64,000 nt of DNA, from the NCBI RefSeq assembly GCF_017833525.1, contig NZ_JAFICD010000005.1:402518-466517 (forward strand), read 5' to 3'. Below, one piece after another: positions 26,775-36,884 of this stretch; the first letter of the stretch is position 1, and every line of letters begins with the position of its first letter. The notes beneath the pieces were generated by a model, which saw nothing but the letters and a program-made list of their open reading frames with translations, searched no databases and was not told where the DNA came from. Source of the DNA: Duganella sp. 1411. GTDB taxonomy: Bacteria > Pseudomonadota > Gammaproteobacteria > Burkholderiales > Burkholderiaceae_D. Both the position numbers and the translations under genes were made by a program.

Positions 26775-27248
26775 ATGGGAAGAAATCAAAATGACGAGCT
26801 GGACGCGGCCGGCTGGCGGCTGCTGGATGCATTGCGGGCGGATGCGCGAGCGCCGTTGAAGTCCCTCGCCGCATCGGTGGGGCTATCGGTGGCGGCCACG
26901 GCCGAGCGTCTGAAGCGGCTGCAGGAAGCCGGCGTCGTACGACGTATCTCGGTGGAGGTCGATGAATCCGCCGCAGGCTATCCGGTCAAGGCGGTGGTCG
27001 GGATCACGGCGGCGCAACCGGAGAAGAAACGTCTGTTGGAGAAACTCGGCAAGTCGCCCGAGGTGTTGGAGTGCCATCATGTCGCCGGCGCGGATTCCTA
27101 TCTAATGACGGTGGTGGCCGCGAGCATGGCCGACCTGGAGCGCTTCGTCGGCAGCATTAACTGCTACGGTGAAACGCGAACCTCGATCGTGTTTTCGACG
27201 CCCATCGAACGGCGCGGCGTGGTCAAGCCGGGCGCCACCAGTCGCTGA
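26775..27248 (+). CDS. Lrp/AsnC family transcriptional regulator
   Basis: 157 residues: an N-terminal helix-turn-helix (residues ~8-60, LAASVGLSVAATAERLKRLQ) and a C-terminal RAM/AsnC ligand-binding domain (VAGADSYLMTVVAASMADLERFV). The start is ATG 26775 (MGRNQND); the open frame from 26712 runs into the divergent promoter. Lrp-type proteins bind amino acids and would here control the divergent LysE/RhtB exporter. It ends close to a family A repeat and converges on the M2 peptidase. Confidence 0.9.
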   Translation: MGRNQNDELDAAGWRLLDALRADARAPLKSLAASVGLSVAATAERLKRLQEAGVVRRISVEVDESAAGYPVKAVVGITAAQPEKKRLLEKLGKSPEVLECHHVAGADSYLMTVVAASMADLERFVGSINCYGETRTSIVFSTPIERRGVVKPGATSR

Positions 27249-27254
27249 CGCCAG

Positions 27255-27373
27255 ATCCGGGGTCAGGTCCACCAATCAATGCTACACGGGCTGGGCTGTA
27301 GGCTCGCCGATCGGCTGGTGATTCAGCGCTTGCGGCAGAGCTCGTGTAGAAATGGTGGACCTGACCCCGGAGT
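27255..27373. repeat. Family A palindromic repeat, copy 3
   Basis: Left arm 27255-27288 and right arm 27342-27373. The left arm carries a 3-base insertion and mismatches (CCAATCAATGCTACACG) relative to copy 1; the right arm matches it. It sits between convergent lrp and M2-peptidase genes, leaving almost no other intergenic DNA. Confidence 0.9.
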
Positions 27374-29200
27374 TTATTTCTGGGCGGCGGCGAAGGCGGC
27401 GTTCTGCTGGTCCAGCCACGTTTTCAGCGGCGCGAAATACTCCAGCAGCGCGTTGCCGTCGATCTTGTCCTCGCCCGAGATCGCCTTCAGCGCTTCCGGC
27501 CATGGCTTGCTCGCGCCCATCGCCAGCATCTGCTGCAGCTTGGCGCCGGCCTTGGCGTTGTCGTACACCGAACAGCGGTTCAGCGGCCCCGTGTAGCCGG
27601 CCTCGCGGCACAGCGCGCGGTGGAACTGGAACTGCAGCATGTCGGCCAGGAAGTAGCGCGCGTACGGCACGTCCGCCGCCACGTGGTACTTGGCGCCGGC
27701 GTCGAAGCCGCCGTTGGCGATCGCCGCCGGACGCTTCATGCCCATGTACTGCTCGCGCAACTGCCACCAGGCCTTGTCGTAGTCCTCCGGCTTGGTCTTG
27801 CCGGCGTAGACGTCCCAGCGCCATTTGTCCACCGAGTACGCGAACGGCAGGATCGCGACCTTCGACAGCGCGCGCTTGAGCAGGTCGCCGATGTCGGCGT
27901 CGGCTTCCGGCGTCTGCTCCATCAACCCGACCTTCTTCAGATAATCCGGTGTGATCGACAGCGCGACGGTGTCGCCGATCGCTTCGTGGAAGCCGTCGTT
28001 GGCGCCGTTGCGGAACAGGAAGGGCTGCTTGTTATAAGCCAGGAAGTAGTACACGTGACCCAACTCGTGGTGGATCACCGTGAAGTCCTCGGCCGTCGGC
28101 GTGATGCACATCTTGATGCGCACGTCGTCCTTTTCGTCCAGCGGCCAGGCGGAGGCGTGGCAGACGACGTCGCGGTCGCGCGGCTTGGTCAGCAACGAGC
28201 GCTCCCAGAACGTGGCCGGCAGCTTCTGCATGCCCAGCGAGGTGTAGAAACGCTCGGCGTATTGCGTCATCTGTTTGGCGTCGGTCTTGCGCGCTTCCAG
28301 CACCTTGGTCAGGTCGTAGCTGCTGGCGCCCTTGGCCGGCTTGAGGATCGGGTACAGGTTGTCCCAGCTTTGCGCCCACATGTTACCGAACAGGTGGGAC
28401 GGAATCGGGCCGGTCAGCGGCACCACGTCCGGGCCGTAGGTTTCGCGCAGCTTGTAGCGGGTGTAGGTGTGCAGCGATTCGTACAGCGGCTTGACCTGCT
28501 GCCACAGGCGCTCCATTTCGGCGGCGAAGGCCTCCGGTGGCATGTCGTATTGCGCGCGCCACATGGCGCCGGTGTCGACAAAGCCCATCTGCTTGGCGCC
28601 CTTGTTCGACAGCGCGACATATTCGGTGTACTTGTTCTTGTACGACGGCGATTGCGCGTGCCAGCCCAGCCACATTTCCTTGAGCTTGGGTTCTTCGCGG
28701 CTGTTGGCCAGGACCTTTTCCATTTCGCCCAGCGCCATGCAGGCGTCGGCGGTGCCGTCGTCCTTCTTGACGCAGTATTTGGCTTTGCCATAGGCGCCGT
28801 TCATCGCCGCCTGCAGCTGGGCGTATTGTTCGCGCTCCTTGGGATCTGCGAAGACCAGCGTTTGCTGCAGCAGCATCAGCTTGCGCGCCGATTCCGCCGG
28901 CAGTTTCAGGCCGTTGAAACGGCGCGCGCCGATCGCCGCCTCGCCGGACGCCGTCAGATAGCGTTCGGCGAAGTAGGAGGTGATCGCCTCGGTGTCGTCG
29001 GTGATGAAGTTGGAACCGACCCAGGCGCCCCGCGCCTGTTCGTTGTTCAGTTTATTGAGGCGTTCCTCGGTGTCGGTCAAAAAGCGTTCCGCTTCGGCGA
29101 CGGTCGGTTTTTTTGCGGGGGCGGCCAGCGCGGTAGCGCCGACGGCTGTCATGGCGGTCGCCGCCAGCAGCGTGCTGATAATTTTTGGTGTCAAGTGCAT
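27374..29200 (-). CDS. Secreted M2 family peptidyl-dipeptidase (ACE-like)
   Basis: 608 residues with a signal peptide (to ~residue 27, TALAAP). The zinc site is HHELGH (HExxH type), followed by the downstream Glu in GFHEAIGD, the hallmark of angiotensin-converting-enzyme-like M2 peptidases. These remove C-terminal dipeptides, here presumably from peptides in the periplasm. The start is uncertain: ATG 29200 has GGGAG directly abutting it, whereas TTG 29194 has the same GGGAG at a normal six-base spacing; both give a good signal peptide. It is a single gene between two family A/glucan-locus boundaries and has no obvious link to glucan use. Confidence 0.92.
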   Translation of the reverse strand: MHLTPKIISTLLAATAMTAVGATALAAPAKKPTVAEAERFLTDTEERLNKLNNEQARGAWVGSNFITDDTEAITSYFAERYLTASGEAAIGARRFNGLKLPAESARKLMLLQQTLVFADPKEREQYAQLQAAMNGAYGKAKYCVKKDDGTADACMALGEMEKVLANSREEPKLKEMWLGWHAQSPSYKNKYTEYVALSNKGAKQMGFVDTGAMWRAQYDMPPEAFAAEMERLWQQVKPLYESLHTYTRYKLRETYGPDVVPLTGPIPSHLFGNMWAQSWDNLYPILKPAKGASSYDLTKVLEARKTDAKQMTQYAERFYTSLGMQKLPATFWERSLLTKPRDRDVVCHASAWPLDEKDDVRIKMCITPTAEDFTVIHHELGHVYYFLAYNKQPFLFRNGANDGFHEAIGDTVALSITPDYLKKVGLMEQTPEADADIGDLLKRALSKVAILPFAYSVDKWRWDVYAGKTKPEDYDKAWWQLREQYMGMKRPAAIANGGFDAGAKYHVAADVPYARYFLADMLQFQFHRALCREAGYTGPLNRCSVYDNAKAGAKLQQMLAMGASKPWPEALKAISGEDKIDGNALLEYFAPLKTWLDQQNAAFAAAQK

Positions 29201-29276
29201 CTCCCTGGGTAATCGTATTGGCCATCGAACCGGTTGACGCTTTGCTTACCGATCCATGGCCAATAATCATACACGC

Positions 29277-31739
29277 TTACAGGGCGATGTTGACGGTTCG
29301 GGCGGGCAGGGCGCTGGGCGGCAGCACCAGCGTCAGTAGCTTGGAACCGGCGTCCCACGAGAAGGCCGCCACCGTGCCGTCGACCCGCACCGACGCCGGT
29401 TTCGAGCTCACGTTATGCACCGTCAGGTCGATGCTGCGCTCGGGACGGCGGTAGTTGTCGCCGATGGCCGAGTCGATGTTGATCGACAGGCCGCGCCGAT
29501 ACACCTTGCTGGTGAAGGTCAGCAGCTCGTATTGGCCACGCTCGAACGCTTGCGCGGTCAGGCCGTCGTCGTCATACAGCTTGCCGGTGGCGGTCTTGAC
29601 GGAGGAGTCGTGGTAGTAGTGCAGCTCGATGTTCCTGGTGCTGTAGTCGCGCGTGGTCTGCACCACGCGCGTCATCGGAATGAAGGCGCCGGCGCGCACG
29701 TAGACCGGCACGTGGTCGGCGCTGAGCTTCACCGATTTGGTCGCGCCGCCGGCCTGCCGCTCGCCGGAGTAGAAGTCGAACCAAGCGCTGGTAGCCGGGA
29801 AGTAGACGTCGGCCTTGGTGGCGCCGGCCGTCAGCACCGGCGTGACCAGGAAGTCCTTGCCCCACAGGTAGGTCGACGACATCGCCCGCACCTTGGCGTT
29901 GCCCGGTTCTTCGTACAGCATGGGGCGCATCAGCGGCAGCCCTTTCTGGTTGTTGTCGAAGGCGAGCGTGTAGTTATATGGCAGCAGGCGGTAGCGCATG
30001 CGGATGGCGTCGCGCGCCAGCGCCTTGGTCTTGTCTTCGCGGTAGACCGGTTCCGACGGTACTTCCTCCTGCGCGTGCGGGCGGAACACCGGCTGGAACA
30101 CGCCGTACTGCAGCCAGCGCGCATACAGCTCGTTGTCCAGCACCGGGTTGGCGAAGCCGCCCAGGTCCGAGTGCATGTAGCCGGCGCCCTGCATCCCCAT
30201 TTGCAGCGAGATCTCCGGCTGCGATTGCAGTCCCGCCCAGCTGCGATCGACGTCGCCGGACCACGGGATGATGCCGTAGCGCTGCGTGCCGGAGTAACCG
30301 GCGCGCATCAGGATGAACGGGCGCTCGGTGGGGAAGTCCTGCTGGTAGCCCTCGGCCACCAGCTTGGCCCATTGGTGGCCGTAGATGTTGTGGACGTCGT
30401 CGGCGCCGCCGGTGGCGTGGCGCATTTCGGTCGGGTGCAGTTCCGGCTCGCCCAGGTCGCCCCAGACGCCGGCCACGCCCTGCTGGTGCAGGCCTTTGTA
30501 GATATTCCACAGCCAGTCCTTGCCGGGCTGGCCGAAGATGTCGATCAGGCCCGTGTGGCCGAAGAAGAAGTCGTAGGCCAGCGGCTTGCCGTTGGCGTCG
30601 GTGCCGAGGATCTTCTTGTCGACCGCCTCCTTCCAGCGGCTGGAGGTGTCGACGACGAACGGCTCGCTGATCACCACCGTCTGTACGCCTTTTTGCTTGA
30701 AATCGGAGATCATGCCGATCGGGTTGGGGAAGTTGTCCGCGTCCCAGGCCAGGTTGCCCATGGTGCCCTTGACCTCCTTGCCGAACCAGTACAGATCGAA
30801 GACGATGGCGTCGAGCGGGATGTCGTCGGCGATGAACTTGTCGACCACCGCGCCCGCTTCCGCCTCGCTGTGGTAGCCGAAGCGCATCGCGAAGTTACCG
30901 AAGGCCCAGCGCGGCGGCATCGGCTGCTTGCCGGTCAGGTAGGTGTAGTTGTCGATCACGTCCTCCCATTTGTCGCCGGCGACGATCTGGTAGGTCTTGC
31001 GCCCGCCGATGGTTTCCCAGCGCAGGCTGTTGTCCTTCTTGCTGTCGAAGTCCAGGTAGCCGGTGCGGGCGTTGTCGAAATGGAGCGCGTACATCTTCGA
31101 CGACAGCGCGATCGGCATGCCGTAATTGAGCTGCTTCGACGTCGCGCCGTAGCCGTAGTCCGCCTTGTTATACAGTGTGAAGCGGTTGCCGCGGCGGTTC
31201 ATGCCGACCGCGCGCGCGCCGGCGCCGTACAGCGCCTCGTCCTTGTCGAGCGCGAATTCGATCGCCTCCAGCACGCGCGGCCGGCCTTTGTTAATGTCCT
31301 TGCTGCCGGTCGCGACGTCGTCGGTGACGTGCATGTAGCCTTTTTTTTCCGCGACCAGCTGCTTGCCCTTGTAGGCGTACGAGATCTGGAACGGCGACTT
31401 GGTGACAGTGACCACCAGGCCCAGGGTGGCGTATTCGATCTTGTTGGCCTTGTCGGAGAACGTGGTGGTCACGGCGGCCGGCGCCAGCACCACCGCGTGC
31501 GAATCCGGATCGGCCTTTTCGCCGTCCGGCACGAAGGTGGTTTCGATGATGCTGCGGGTGTAGGGCTTGATCAGATAGACGCCGTCGCTGGTGCGCACCT
31601 CCAGGTAGCCGCCGTGCAGCGTGGCGCTGGCGAAGATGCGGCCGGCGTTTTGCGCCAGCGCGGCAGGGGCCAAGCCGGCAAACAGCGAGAACAGTGCGAT
31701 TGGCAGAACGGCAAGTTTTACAATGGGATTGCTTGTCAT
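29277..31739 (-). CDS. Secreted GH31 alpha-glucosidase / alpha-glucosyltransferase
   Basis: 820 residues with a signal peptide (to ~residue 29, ALAQ). Domain order is N-terminal beta-sandwich, GH31 (beta/alpha)8 barrel and C-terminal DUF5110-type sandwich (YDDDGLTAQAFERGQY). The catalytic nucleophile is the Asp of WGDLGEPE, and the acid/base is the Asp of WSGDVDRSW. The WGDLGEPE form resembles Cellvibrio Agd31B, an oligosaccharide 4-alpha-glucosyltransferase found in starch-type loci, so transglucosylation of maltodextrins is as likely as hydrolysis. It is divergent from the MFS sugar carrier and belongs to the maltodextrin locus. Confidence 0.88.
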   Translation of the reverse strand: MTSNPIVKLAVLPIALFSLFAGLAPAALAQNAGRIFASATLHGGYLEVRTSDGVYLIKPYTRSIIETTFVPDGEKADPDSHAVVLAPAAVTTTFSDKANKIEYATLGLVVTVTKSPFQISYAYKGKQLVAEKKGYMHVTDDVATGSKDINKGRPRVLEAIEFALDKDEALYGAGARAVGMNRRGNRFTLYNKADYGYGATSKQLNYGMPIALSSKMYALHFDNARTGYLDFDSKKDNSLRWETIGGRKTYQIVAGDKWEDVIDNYTYLTGKQPMPPRWAFGNFAMRFGYHSEAEAGAVVDKFIADDIPLDAIVFDLYWFGKEVKGTMGNLAWDADNFPNPIGMISDFKQKGVQTVVISEPFVVDTSSRWKEAVDKKILGTDANGKPLAYDFFFGHTGLIDIFGQPGKDWLWNIYKGLHQQGVAGVWGDLGEPELHPTEMRHATGGADDVHNIYGHQWAKLVAEGYQQDFPTERPFILMRAGYSGTQRYGIIPWSGDVDRSWAGLQSQPEISLQMGMQGAGYMHSDLGGFANPVLDNELYARWLQYGVFQPVFRPHAQEEVPSEPVYREDKTKALARDAIRMRYRLLPYNYTLAFDNNQKGLPLMRPMLYEEPGNAKVRAMSSTYLWGKDFLVTPVLTAGATKADVYFPATSAWFDFYSGERQAGGATKSVKLSADHVPVYVRAGAFIPMTRVVQTTRDYSTRNIELHYYHDSSVKTATGKLYDDDGLTAQAFERGQYELLTFTSKVYRRGLSINIDSAIGDNYRRPERSIDLTVHNVSSKPASVRVDGTVAAFSWDAGSKLLTLVLPPSALPARTVNIAL

Positions 31740-31911
31740 GTCGGGTAGAAGTCTCGTTGGTGTGATGTATTCTGTTGTTTGGCTACATTTGACGACAAAA
31801 TTTGGTCCAAGATGCGCCGTTTGGCGTTATTTTACCTTGGTATCCTTTCAATTGACACACCCGGGGTGCCGTGTTATTTTGCTACAAATTTCAATAATCG
31901 GGACGCGTCGC

Positions 31912-33237
31912 ATGAAATCTTCCAGCAGCAAGCCCATACTGTCGTTCTGGCAGCTATGGAATATGAGCTTTGGCTTTTTCGGTATCCAGTTCGGCTTCGC
32001 GCTGCAGAATGCTAACACCAGCCGGATTTTCTCCACGCTGGGCGCCAATCCCGACGATCTGTCCCTGTATTGGCTGGCGGCGCCGGTCACCGGCCTGCTG
32101 GTGCAGCCGATCATCGGCTACCTGAGCGACAACACCTGGCACCCGCAATGGGGCCGCCGCCGTCCGTTCTTCTTCGTCGGCGCCTTGCTGGCGTCCCTGG
32201 CGCTGTTCCTGATGCCGAATTCCTCGGCGCTGTGGATGGCGGTGGTCGTGCTGTGGATGCTCGACGCGGCGATCAACGTCTCGATGGAGCCGTTCCGCGC
32301 CTTCGTCGGCGACAAGCTCGGACCGTCGCAGCAGACCGCCGGCTTCGCGATGCAAACCTTCTTCATCGGCTGGGGCGCGGTGATCGCCTCGCTGCTGCCG
32401 ACCATCTTCGCCGACTATCTGGGCGTGAGCAATGTGCCGGTCAACGGCGCCATTCCCGACACCGTGCGCTATTCGTTCTACGCCGGCGGCGCGATCTATA
32501 TGTGCGCCGTGATGTGGACCGTGCTGACGGCGAAGGAGCTGCCGCCCAGCGATCTGGAAGCGTTCCGCGCCGAGCAGCAGCGCAACAAGGGCCTGGGCCA
32601 CGCGCTGGCGGAGATCTTCAGCGGCTTTGGCAAGATGCCCAAGACGATGGTGCAGCTGGCGGCGGTGCAGTTCTTCACCTGGATCGGCCTGTTCGCGATG
32701 TGGATCTACACCACCAACGCCATCGGCGAAAGCGTCTACGGCACCACCGACGCGCAGTCGGCCGCCTTCCAGCAGGCCGGCAACCACGTCGGCGTCATGT
32801 TCGCCGTCTACAGCGGCGTGGCCGCGCTGGCGGCCTTCATCCTGCCGGTCGTCGCGCGCCACACCAGCCGCAAGTTCGTCCACATGACCTGCCTGGCCAT
32901 CGGCGGCGTGAGCCTGATCAGCCTTTTCGCCATCCAGGATCCGACCATGGCGTTCGTGCCGATGATCGGCGTGGGCATCGCCTGGGCCAGCATTTTGACC
33001 ATGCCTTACGCGATCCTGGCCGGCGCGCTGCCGGCCAACCGCATGGGCTACTACATGGGCGTGTTTAACTTCTTCATCGTGATTCCGCAGATCGTCAGCG
33101 GCGCGCTGCTCGGGTTTATGACCAAGCATGTGTTCTTCGGCCACGCCGTCAAGACGCTGATGCTGGGCGGCGTGTGCATGCTGGTGGCGGCGGTTCTGAC
33201 CATGGTCGTCCAGGATAACGCGGACTCCGGGGGCTGA
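31912..33237 (+). CDS. MFS sugar transporter, SLC45/GPH-like (probable maltose/maltodextrin carrier)
   Basis: 441 residues, about 12 membrane helices. It has the GRRRPF motif after helix 2/3 and the general build of SLC45-type proton/disaccharide symporters seen in proteobacterial maltose loci. The start is ATG 31912; the longer frame from 31621 covers the divergent promoter and GH31 gene. It would bring periplasmic glucose, maltose or short maltodextrins into the cell, feeding phosphoglucomutase, the cytoplasmic alpha-glucosidase and glucokinase encoded downstream. The transport substrate is inferred from context. Confidence 0.88.
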   Translation: MKSSSSKPILSFWQLWNMSFGFFGIQFGFALQNANTSRIFSTLGANPDDLSLYWLAAPVTGLLVQPIIGYLSDNTWHPQWGRRRPFFFVGALLASLALFLMPNSSALWMAVVVLWMLDAAINVSMEPFRAFVGDKLGPSQQTAGFAMQTFFIGWGAVIASLLPTIFADYLGVSNVPVNGAIPDTVRYSFYAGGAIYMCAVMWTVLTAKELPPSDLEAFRAEQQRNKGLGHALAEIFSGFGKMPKTMVQLAAVQFFTWIGLFAMWIYTTNAIGESVYGTTDAQSAAFQQAGNHVGVMFAVYSGVAALAAFILPVVARHTSRKFVHMTCLAIGGVSLISLFAIQDPTMAFVPMIGVGIAWASILTMPYAILAGALPANRMGYYMGVFNFFIVIPQIVSGALLGFMTKHVFFGHAVKTLMLGGVCMLVAAVLTMVVQDNADSGG

Positions 33238-33385
33238 TGCTGTAATATTGTTCCCGAGACAAGTATGTTGTGCGACGCGATTTGGCCGGAACAGGTACAA
33301 CCGTCGCAGCGCTGACACGCGGCGTCACGTCATAGGCACGCCGCGCTTGTCACCCATTTGTCATTCTTATCCACGCGGAGCGAAC

Positions 33386-35017
33386 ATGAGTATTCAGACA
33401 GTCACCACCACACCTTTCCCAGGCCAGCGGCCGGGGACTTCCGGCCTGCGCAAAAAGGTCACGGTCTTCCAGCAGCCTTCCTATCTCGAGAATTTTGTGC
33501 AAAGCGTGTTCGATACGCTGGGCGACGTCGCCGGCAAGACCCTGGTGGTCGGCGGCGATGGCCGCTTCCACAATCGCGAGGCGGTGCAAACCATCCTGCG
33601 CATGGCCGCGGCCCACGGTTTCGCCAAGGTGCTGGTCGGCCAGGGCGGCATCCTGTCGACGCCCGCCGTCAGCTGCGTGATCCGCAAGCACGGCGCGCTG
33701 GGCGGCATCGTGCTGTCGGCCAGCCATAATCCGGGCGGACCGGATGGGGACTTCGGCATCAAGTACAACATCGCCAACGGCGGCCCGGCGCCGGAGAGCG
33801 TGACCGAGGCGATCTTCCAGCGCACCGAATCGATCACCGCCTACCGCATCAGCGACGCCGCCGCGATCGACCTGAATAAGATCGGCGCCTCGCGCATCGA
33901 GCAGATGGATGTCGAGGTGATCGACTCCGTCGCCGATTACGCGGAGCTGATGCAGGAGCTGTTCGATTTCGACGCCATCAAAAAACTGTTCGGCGGCGGC
34001 TTCCGCATGTGCTTTGACGGCATGTCGGCCGTCTCCGGCCCGTACGCCAAGGCGATCCTGGAAGGCATGCTGGGCGCGCCCGCCGGCACCGTCATCAACG
34101 GCGAACCGCTGGAGGACTTCGGCGGCCACCATCCGGACCCGAATCCCGTCAACGCCGCCCAACTGATCGAGCTGATGGCCGCCGACGACGCGCCAGACTT
34201 CGGCGCCGCGTCGGATGGCGATGGCGATCGCAACATGATCGTCGGCCGCAAGTTCGACGTCACCCCGTCGGACAGCCTGGCCGTGCTGGCCGCGAATGCG
34301 ACGCTGGCGCCGGGCTACAAGGCCGGCCTGAAAGGCATCGCCCGTTCGATGCCGACTTCGCAGGCGTCCGACCGCGTGGCCAAGGCGCTGGGCATCCCGA
34401 GCTTCGAGACGCCGACCGGCTGGAAGTTCTTCGGCAACCTGCTCGACGCCGGCCAGGCGACGCTGTGCGGCGAGGAGAGCTACGGCACCGGCTCGGACCA
34501 TATCCGCGAAAAGGACGGCCTGTGGGCGGTGCTGTTCTGGCTTAACCTGCTGGCCGTCACCGGCAAGTCGGTCGAGCAGCTGGTGGGCGAGCACTGGGCG
34601 CGCTTCGGCCGCAATTACTACTCGCGCCACGATTACGAGGGCGTGCCGGTCGAAGGCGCCAATGAGCTGATGGATTCGCTGCGCATCAAGCTGGCCACGC
34701 TGAAGGGCCAGGACCTGGGCCATTACGTGGTCGATTTCGCCGACGATTTCGAATACACCGATCCGATCGACGGTTCGGTGTCGAAGAAGCAGGGTATCCG
34801 CATCGTCATGACCAACGGCTCGCGCATCGTGTTCCGTTTGTCGGGCACCGGCACGGAAGGGGCGACCTTGCGCGTTTACCTGGAACGCTACGAGGCCGAT
34901 CCGGCGATGCACCACCTGCCCACCCAGCAGGCGCTTGCCGCATTGATCTTGATCGCCGAGCAGGTCGGCGGCATCGAAGGATGGACCGGACGCGCGCGTC
35001 CGACCGTCACCACATAA
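33386..35017 (+). CDS. pgm: Phosphoglucomutase (alpha-D-glucose phosphate-specific)
   Basis: 543 residues of the alpha-D-phosphohexomutase superfamily: catalytic phosphoserine in SASHNPGG, metal-binding loop DGDGDR, sugar-binding loop GEESYGTGSDH and C-terminal phosphate loop RLSGTGTEGATLR. It interconverts glucose 1-phosphate and glucose 6-phosphate. The start is ATG 33386 with GGAG seven bases upstream; the upstream extension of the frame has no gene-like composition. It lies between the sugar carrier and the MalS-like amylase, all on the plus strand, fitting glycogen or maltodextrin metabolism. Confidence 0.95.
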   Translation: MSIQTVTTTPFPGQRPGTSGLRKKVTVFQQPSYLENFVQSVFDTLGDVAGKTLVVGGDGRFHNREAVQTILRMAAAHGFAKVLVGQGGILSTPAVSCVIRKHGALGGIVLSASHNPGGPDGDFGIKYNIANGGPAPESVTEAIFQRTESITAYRISDAAAIDLNKIGASRIEQMDVEVIDSVADYAELMQELFDFDAIKKLFGGGFRMCFDGMSAVSGPYAKAILEGMLGAPAGTVINGEPLEDFGGHHPDPNPVNAAQLIELMAADDAPDFGAASDGDGDRNMIVGRKFDVTPSDSLAVLAANATLAPGYKAGLKGIARSMPTSQASDRVAKALGIPSFETPTGWKFFGNLLDAGQATLCGEESYGTGSDHIREKDGLWAVLFWLNLLAVTGKSVEQLVGEHWARFGRNYYSRHDYEGVPVEGANELMDSLRIKLATLKGQDLGHYVVDFADDFEYTDPIDGSVSKKQGIRIVMTNGSRIVFRLSGTGTEGATLRVYLERYEADPAMHHLPTQQALAALILIAEQVGGIEGWTGRARPTVTT

Positions 35018-35035
35018 CTACATAAGGACGACAGC

Positions 35036-36742
35036 ATGAAATGGACGCAGTGGAGTAAACGTACGACCCTTGCAATGGCTTTGGCGCTGGCCTTCGGTGC
35101 GCCGGCGCTGGCCGCCGAGCCGGCGGTTAAATCGGCCGCGACGCCGGCCGCCGCAAAGCCATTCCTGTGGGAGAACGCCACGGTCTATTTCCTGCTGACG
35201 GACCGCTTCAACAACGCCTTTACCGGCAACGACCTGGCCTATGGCCGCAACGCCGACGCCGCGCCGCTGCGCGGCTTCATGGGCGGCGACCTGGCCGGCA
35301 TCACCAACAAGATCAACGACGGCTACTTCGACAGCCTGGGCGTGAACGCGATCTGGCTCACGCCGCCGGTGGAGCAGATCCACGAAGGGACCGACGAAGG
35401 CACGGGCAAGTCCTATGGCTTCCATGGCTACTGGGCGAGCGACTTCACCGCCGTCGACGCCAATCTGGGCACCGAAACCGATTTCCGCAATTTCGTCGAA
35501 GCCGCCCACGCGCGCGGCATACGCGTCATCCTCGACGTGGTGATGAACCACATCGGGCCGGAGACGACGATCGACAAGGCGTGGCCGCAGCAGTGGGTGC
35601 GCACCGAACCGACGTGCGCCTTCAAGGATGCGAAGAGCACCATCGAATGCACGCTGGTGAAGAACCTGCCGGACATCCGCACCGACAGCAACGAGGAAGT
35701 CGAGCTGCCGCCGCAACTGGTGCAAAAGTGGCGGCGCGAAGGGCGCTACACGCAGGAGGTCAAGGAGCTCGACGAGTTCTTCAAGCGCACCGGCCATCCG
35801 CGCGCGCCGCGCTACTACCTGATCAAGTGGCACACCGACTGGATACGCAAATATGGCGTGGACGGCTTCCGCGCCGACACCGTCAAACACGTGGAAGCCG
35901 GCGTGTGGAAGGAGCTGCGTACCGAGGCCGACGCCGCGTTCGCGGACTGGAAGCGCGCCAATCCGGACAAGAAGTTCGGCGACGACAAGTTTTACATGAC
36001 GGCGGAAGTGTTCAACTACGACATCGCCCACGGGCAGACGCACGATCTGGGCGGCGGACAGTCGGCCAACTACTATCAGGCCGGCTTCGATAGCCTGATC
36101 AATTTCGGCCTGGTGCGCGATGCGAACAAGGATTACGAGTCGCTGTTCAGCAGCTATTCGAACATGCTGCACGGCGGGGCGCTGAACGGCTACACGGTGT
36201 TGAACTATATCGATTCGCACGACTACGACCAGCCGTTCGACCGTGAGCGCAAAAAGCCGTTCGAGAGCGCGAACAAGCTGCTGCTGGCGCCAGGCGCCGC
36301 ACAGATTTACTACGGCGATGAAACGGCGCGCAAGCTCGATGCCGCCGACGCGGTGGGCGACGCCAAGCTGCGTACCTTCATGAACTGGGATGAGTTGGAG
36401 CAGAACGCGCAGCGCGATGGCTACAAGGTGGCGGAGGTGCGCGCGCACTGGAGTAAGCTGGGTCTGTTCCGCCAGGCGCATGTGGCGGTGGGAGCCGGCG
36501 TGCACCAGCAGCTGCAGGCCAAGCCGTATGTGTTCAAGCGGACGTATGACAAGGGCGGTGTGCGCGACAAGGTGGTGGTGGCGCTGGATCTGCCGACGGA
36601 CAAGGTCAGCATCATCAATGTGTACGGCGTGTTTGCCAACGGCCAGAAGGTCAGGGACTACTATTCGGGCAGGACGGCGGTGGTCAAGGGCGGCAAAGTC
36701 GGTTTCGGCACGCGCAACGCGACGGTGCTGATCGGGCAGTAA
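35036..36742 (+). CDS. Periplasmic GH13 alpha-amylase, MalS-like
   Basis: 568 residues with a signal peptide (to ~residue 27, PALAAEP). GH13 conserved regions are present: DVVMNH, the nucleophile Asp in GFRADTVKH, the acid Glu in TAEVFNY and the transition-state Asp in NYIDSHD. An insertion with two cysteines (TEPTCAF and TIECTL) and a long loop before the nucleophile strand resemble E. coli MalS, a periplasmic alpha-amylase that cuts maltodextrins. It follows pgm by 18 bases and is probably cotranscribed with it. A family B repeat follows. Confidence 0.9.
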   Translation: MKWTQWSKRTTLAMALALAFGAPALAAEPAVKSAATPAAAKPFLWENATVYFLLTDRFNNAFTGNDLAYGRNADAAPLRGFMGGDLAGITNKINDGYFDSLGVNAIWLTPPVEQIHEGTDEGTGKSYGFHGYWASDFTAVDANLGTETDFRNFVEAAHARGIRVILDVVMNHIGPETTIDKAWPQQWVRTEPTCAFKDAKSTIECTLVKNLPDIRTDSNEEVELPPQLVQKWRREGRYTQEVKELDEFFKRTGHPRAPRYYLIKWHTDWIRKYGVDGFRADTVKHVEAGVWKELRTEADAAFADWKRANPDKKFGDDKFYMTAEVFNYDIAHGQTHDLGGGQSANYYQAGFDSLINFGLVRDANKDYESLFSSYSNMLHGGALNGYTVLNYIDSHDYDQPFDRERKKPFESANKLLLAPGAAQIYYGDETARKLDAADAVGDAKLRTFMNWDELEQNAQRDGYKVAEVRAHWSKLGLFRQAHVAVGAGVHQQLQAKPYVFKRTYDKGGVRDKVVVALDLPTDKVSIINVYGVFANGQKVRDYYSGRTAVVKGGKVGFGTRNATVLIGQ

Positions 36743-36756
36743 CGCCCAATCTAAAC

Positions 36757-36850
36757 CACGTAGGGCGGATTAGGCGGAACGCCGTAATCCGCCATGTATG
36801 AGCCGCCGACGGAGCTTGGCGGATTACGCTGCGCTAATCCGCCCTACGTG
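36757..36850. repeat. Family B two-hairpin palindromic repeat, copy 3
   Basis: Complete element in the opposite orientation to copy 1: the CGGAACGCCG hairpin comes first and the GCTGCGC hairpin second. The outer arms CACGTAGGGCGGATTA and TAATCCGCCCTACGTG are perfect inverted copies. It sits between the convergent MalS-like amylase and the GAF-GGDEF-EAL gene. Confidence 0.9.
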
Positions 36851-36884
36851 TCTCCGAGGTATTCGCATTTTCGTGGCATTCGCT

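Noticed and set aside
31774..31900. Further copies of the TGTAGT-N3-ACTACA palindrome in the GH31/MFS divergent region
   Set aside because: Only loose half-matches (GGCTACATTT, TTGCTACAAA) were found; not close enough to call.
29415..33318. Long frames antisense to GH31 and to the MFS sugar carrier
   Set aside because: No domains, His/Arg/Val-rich, and exactly opposite well-supported genes.
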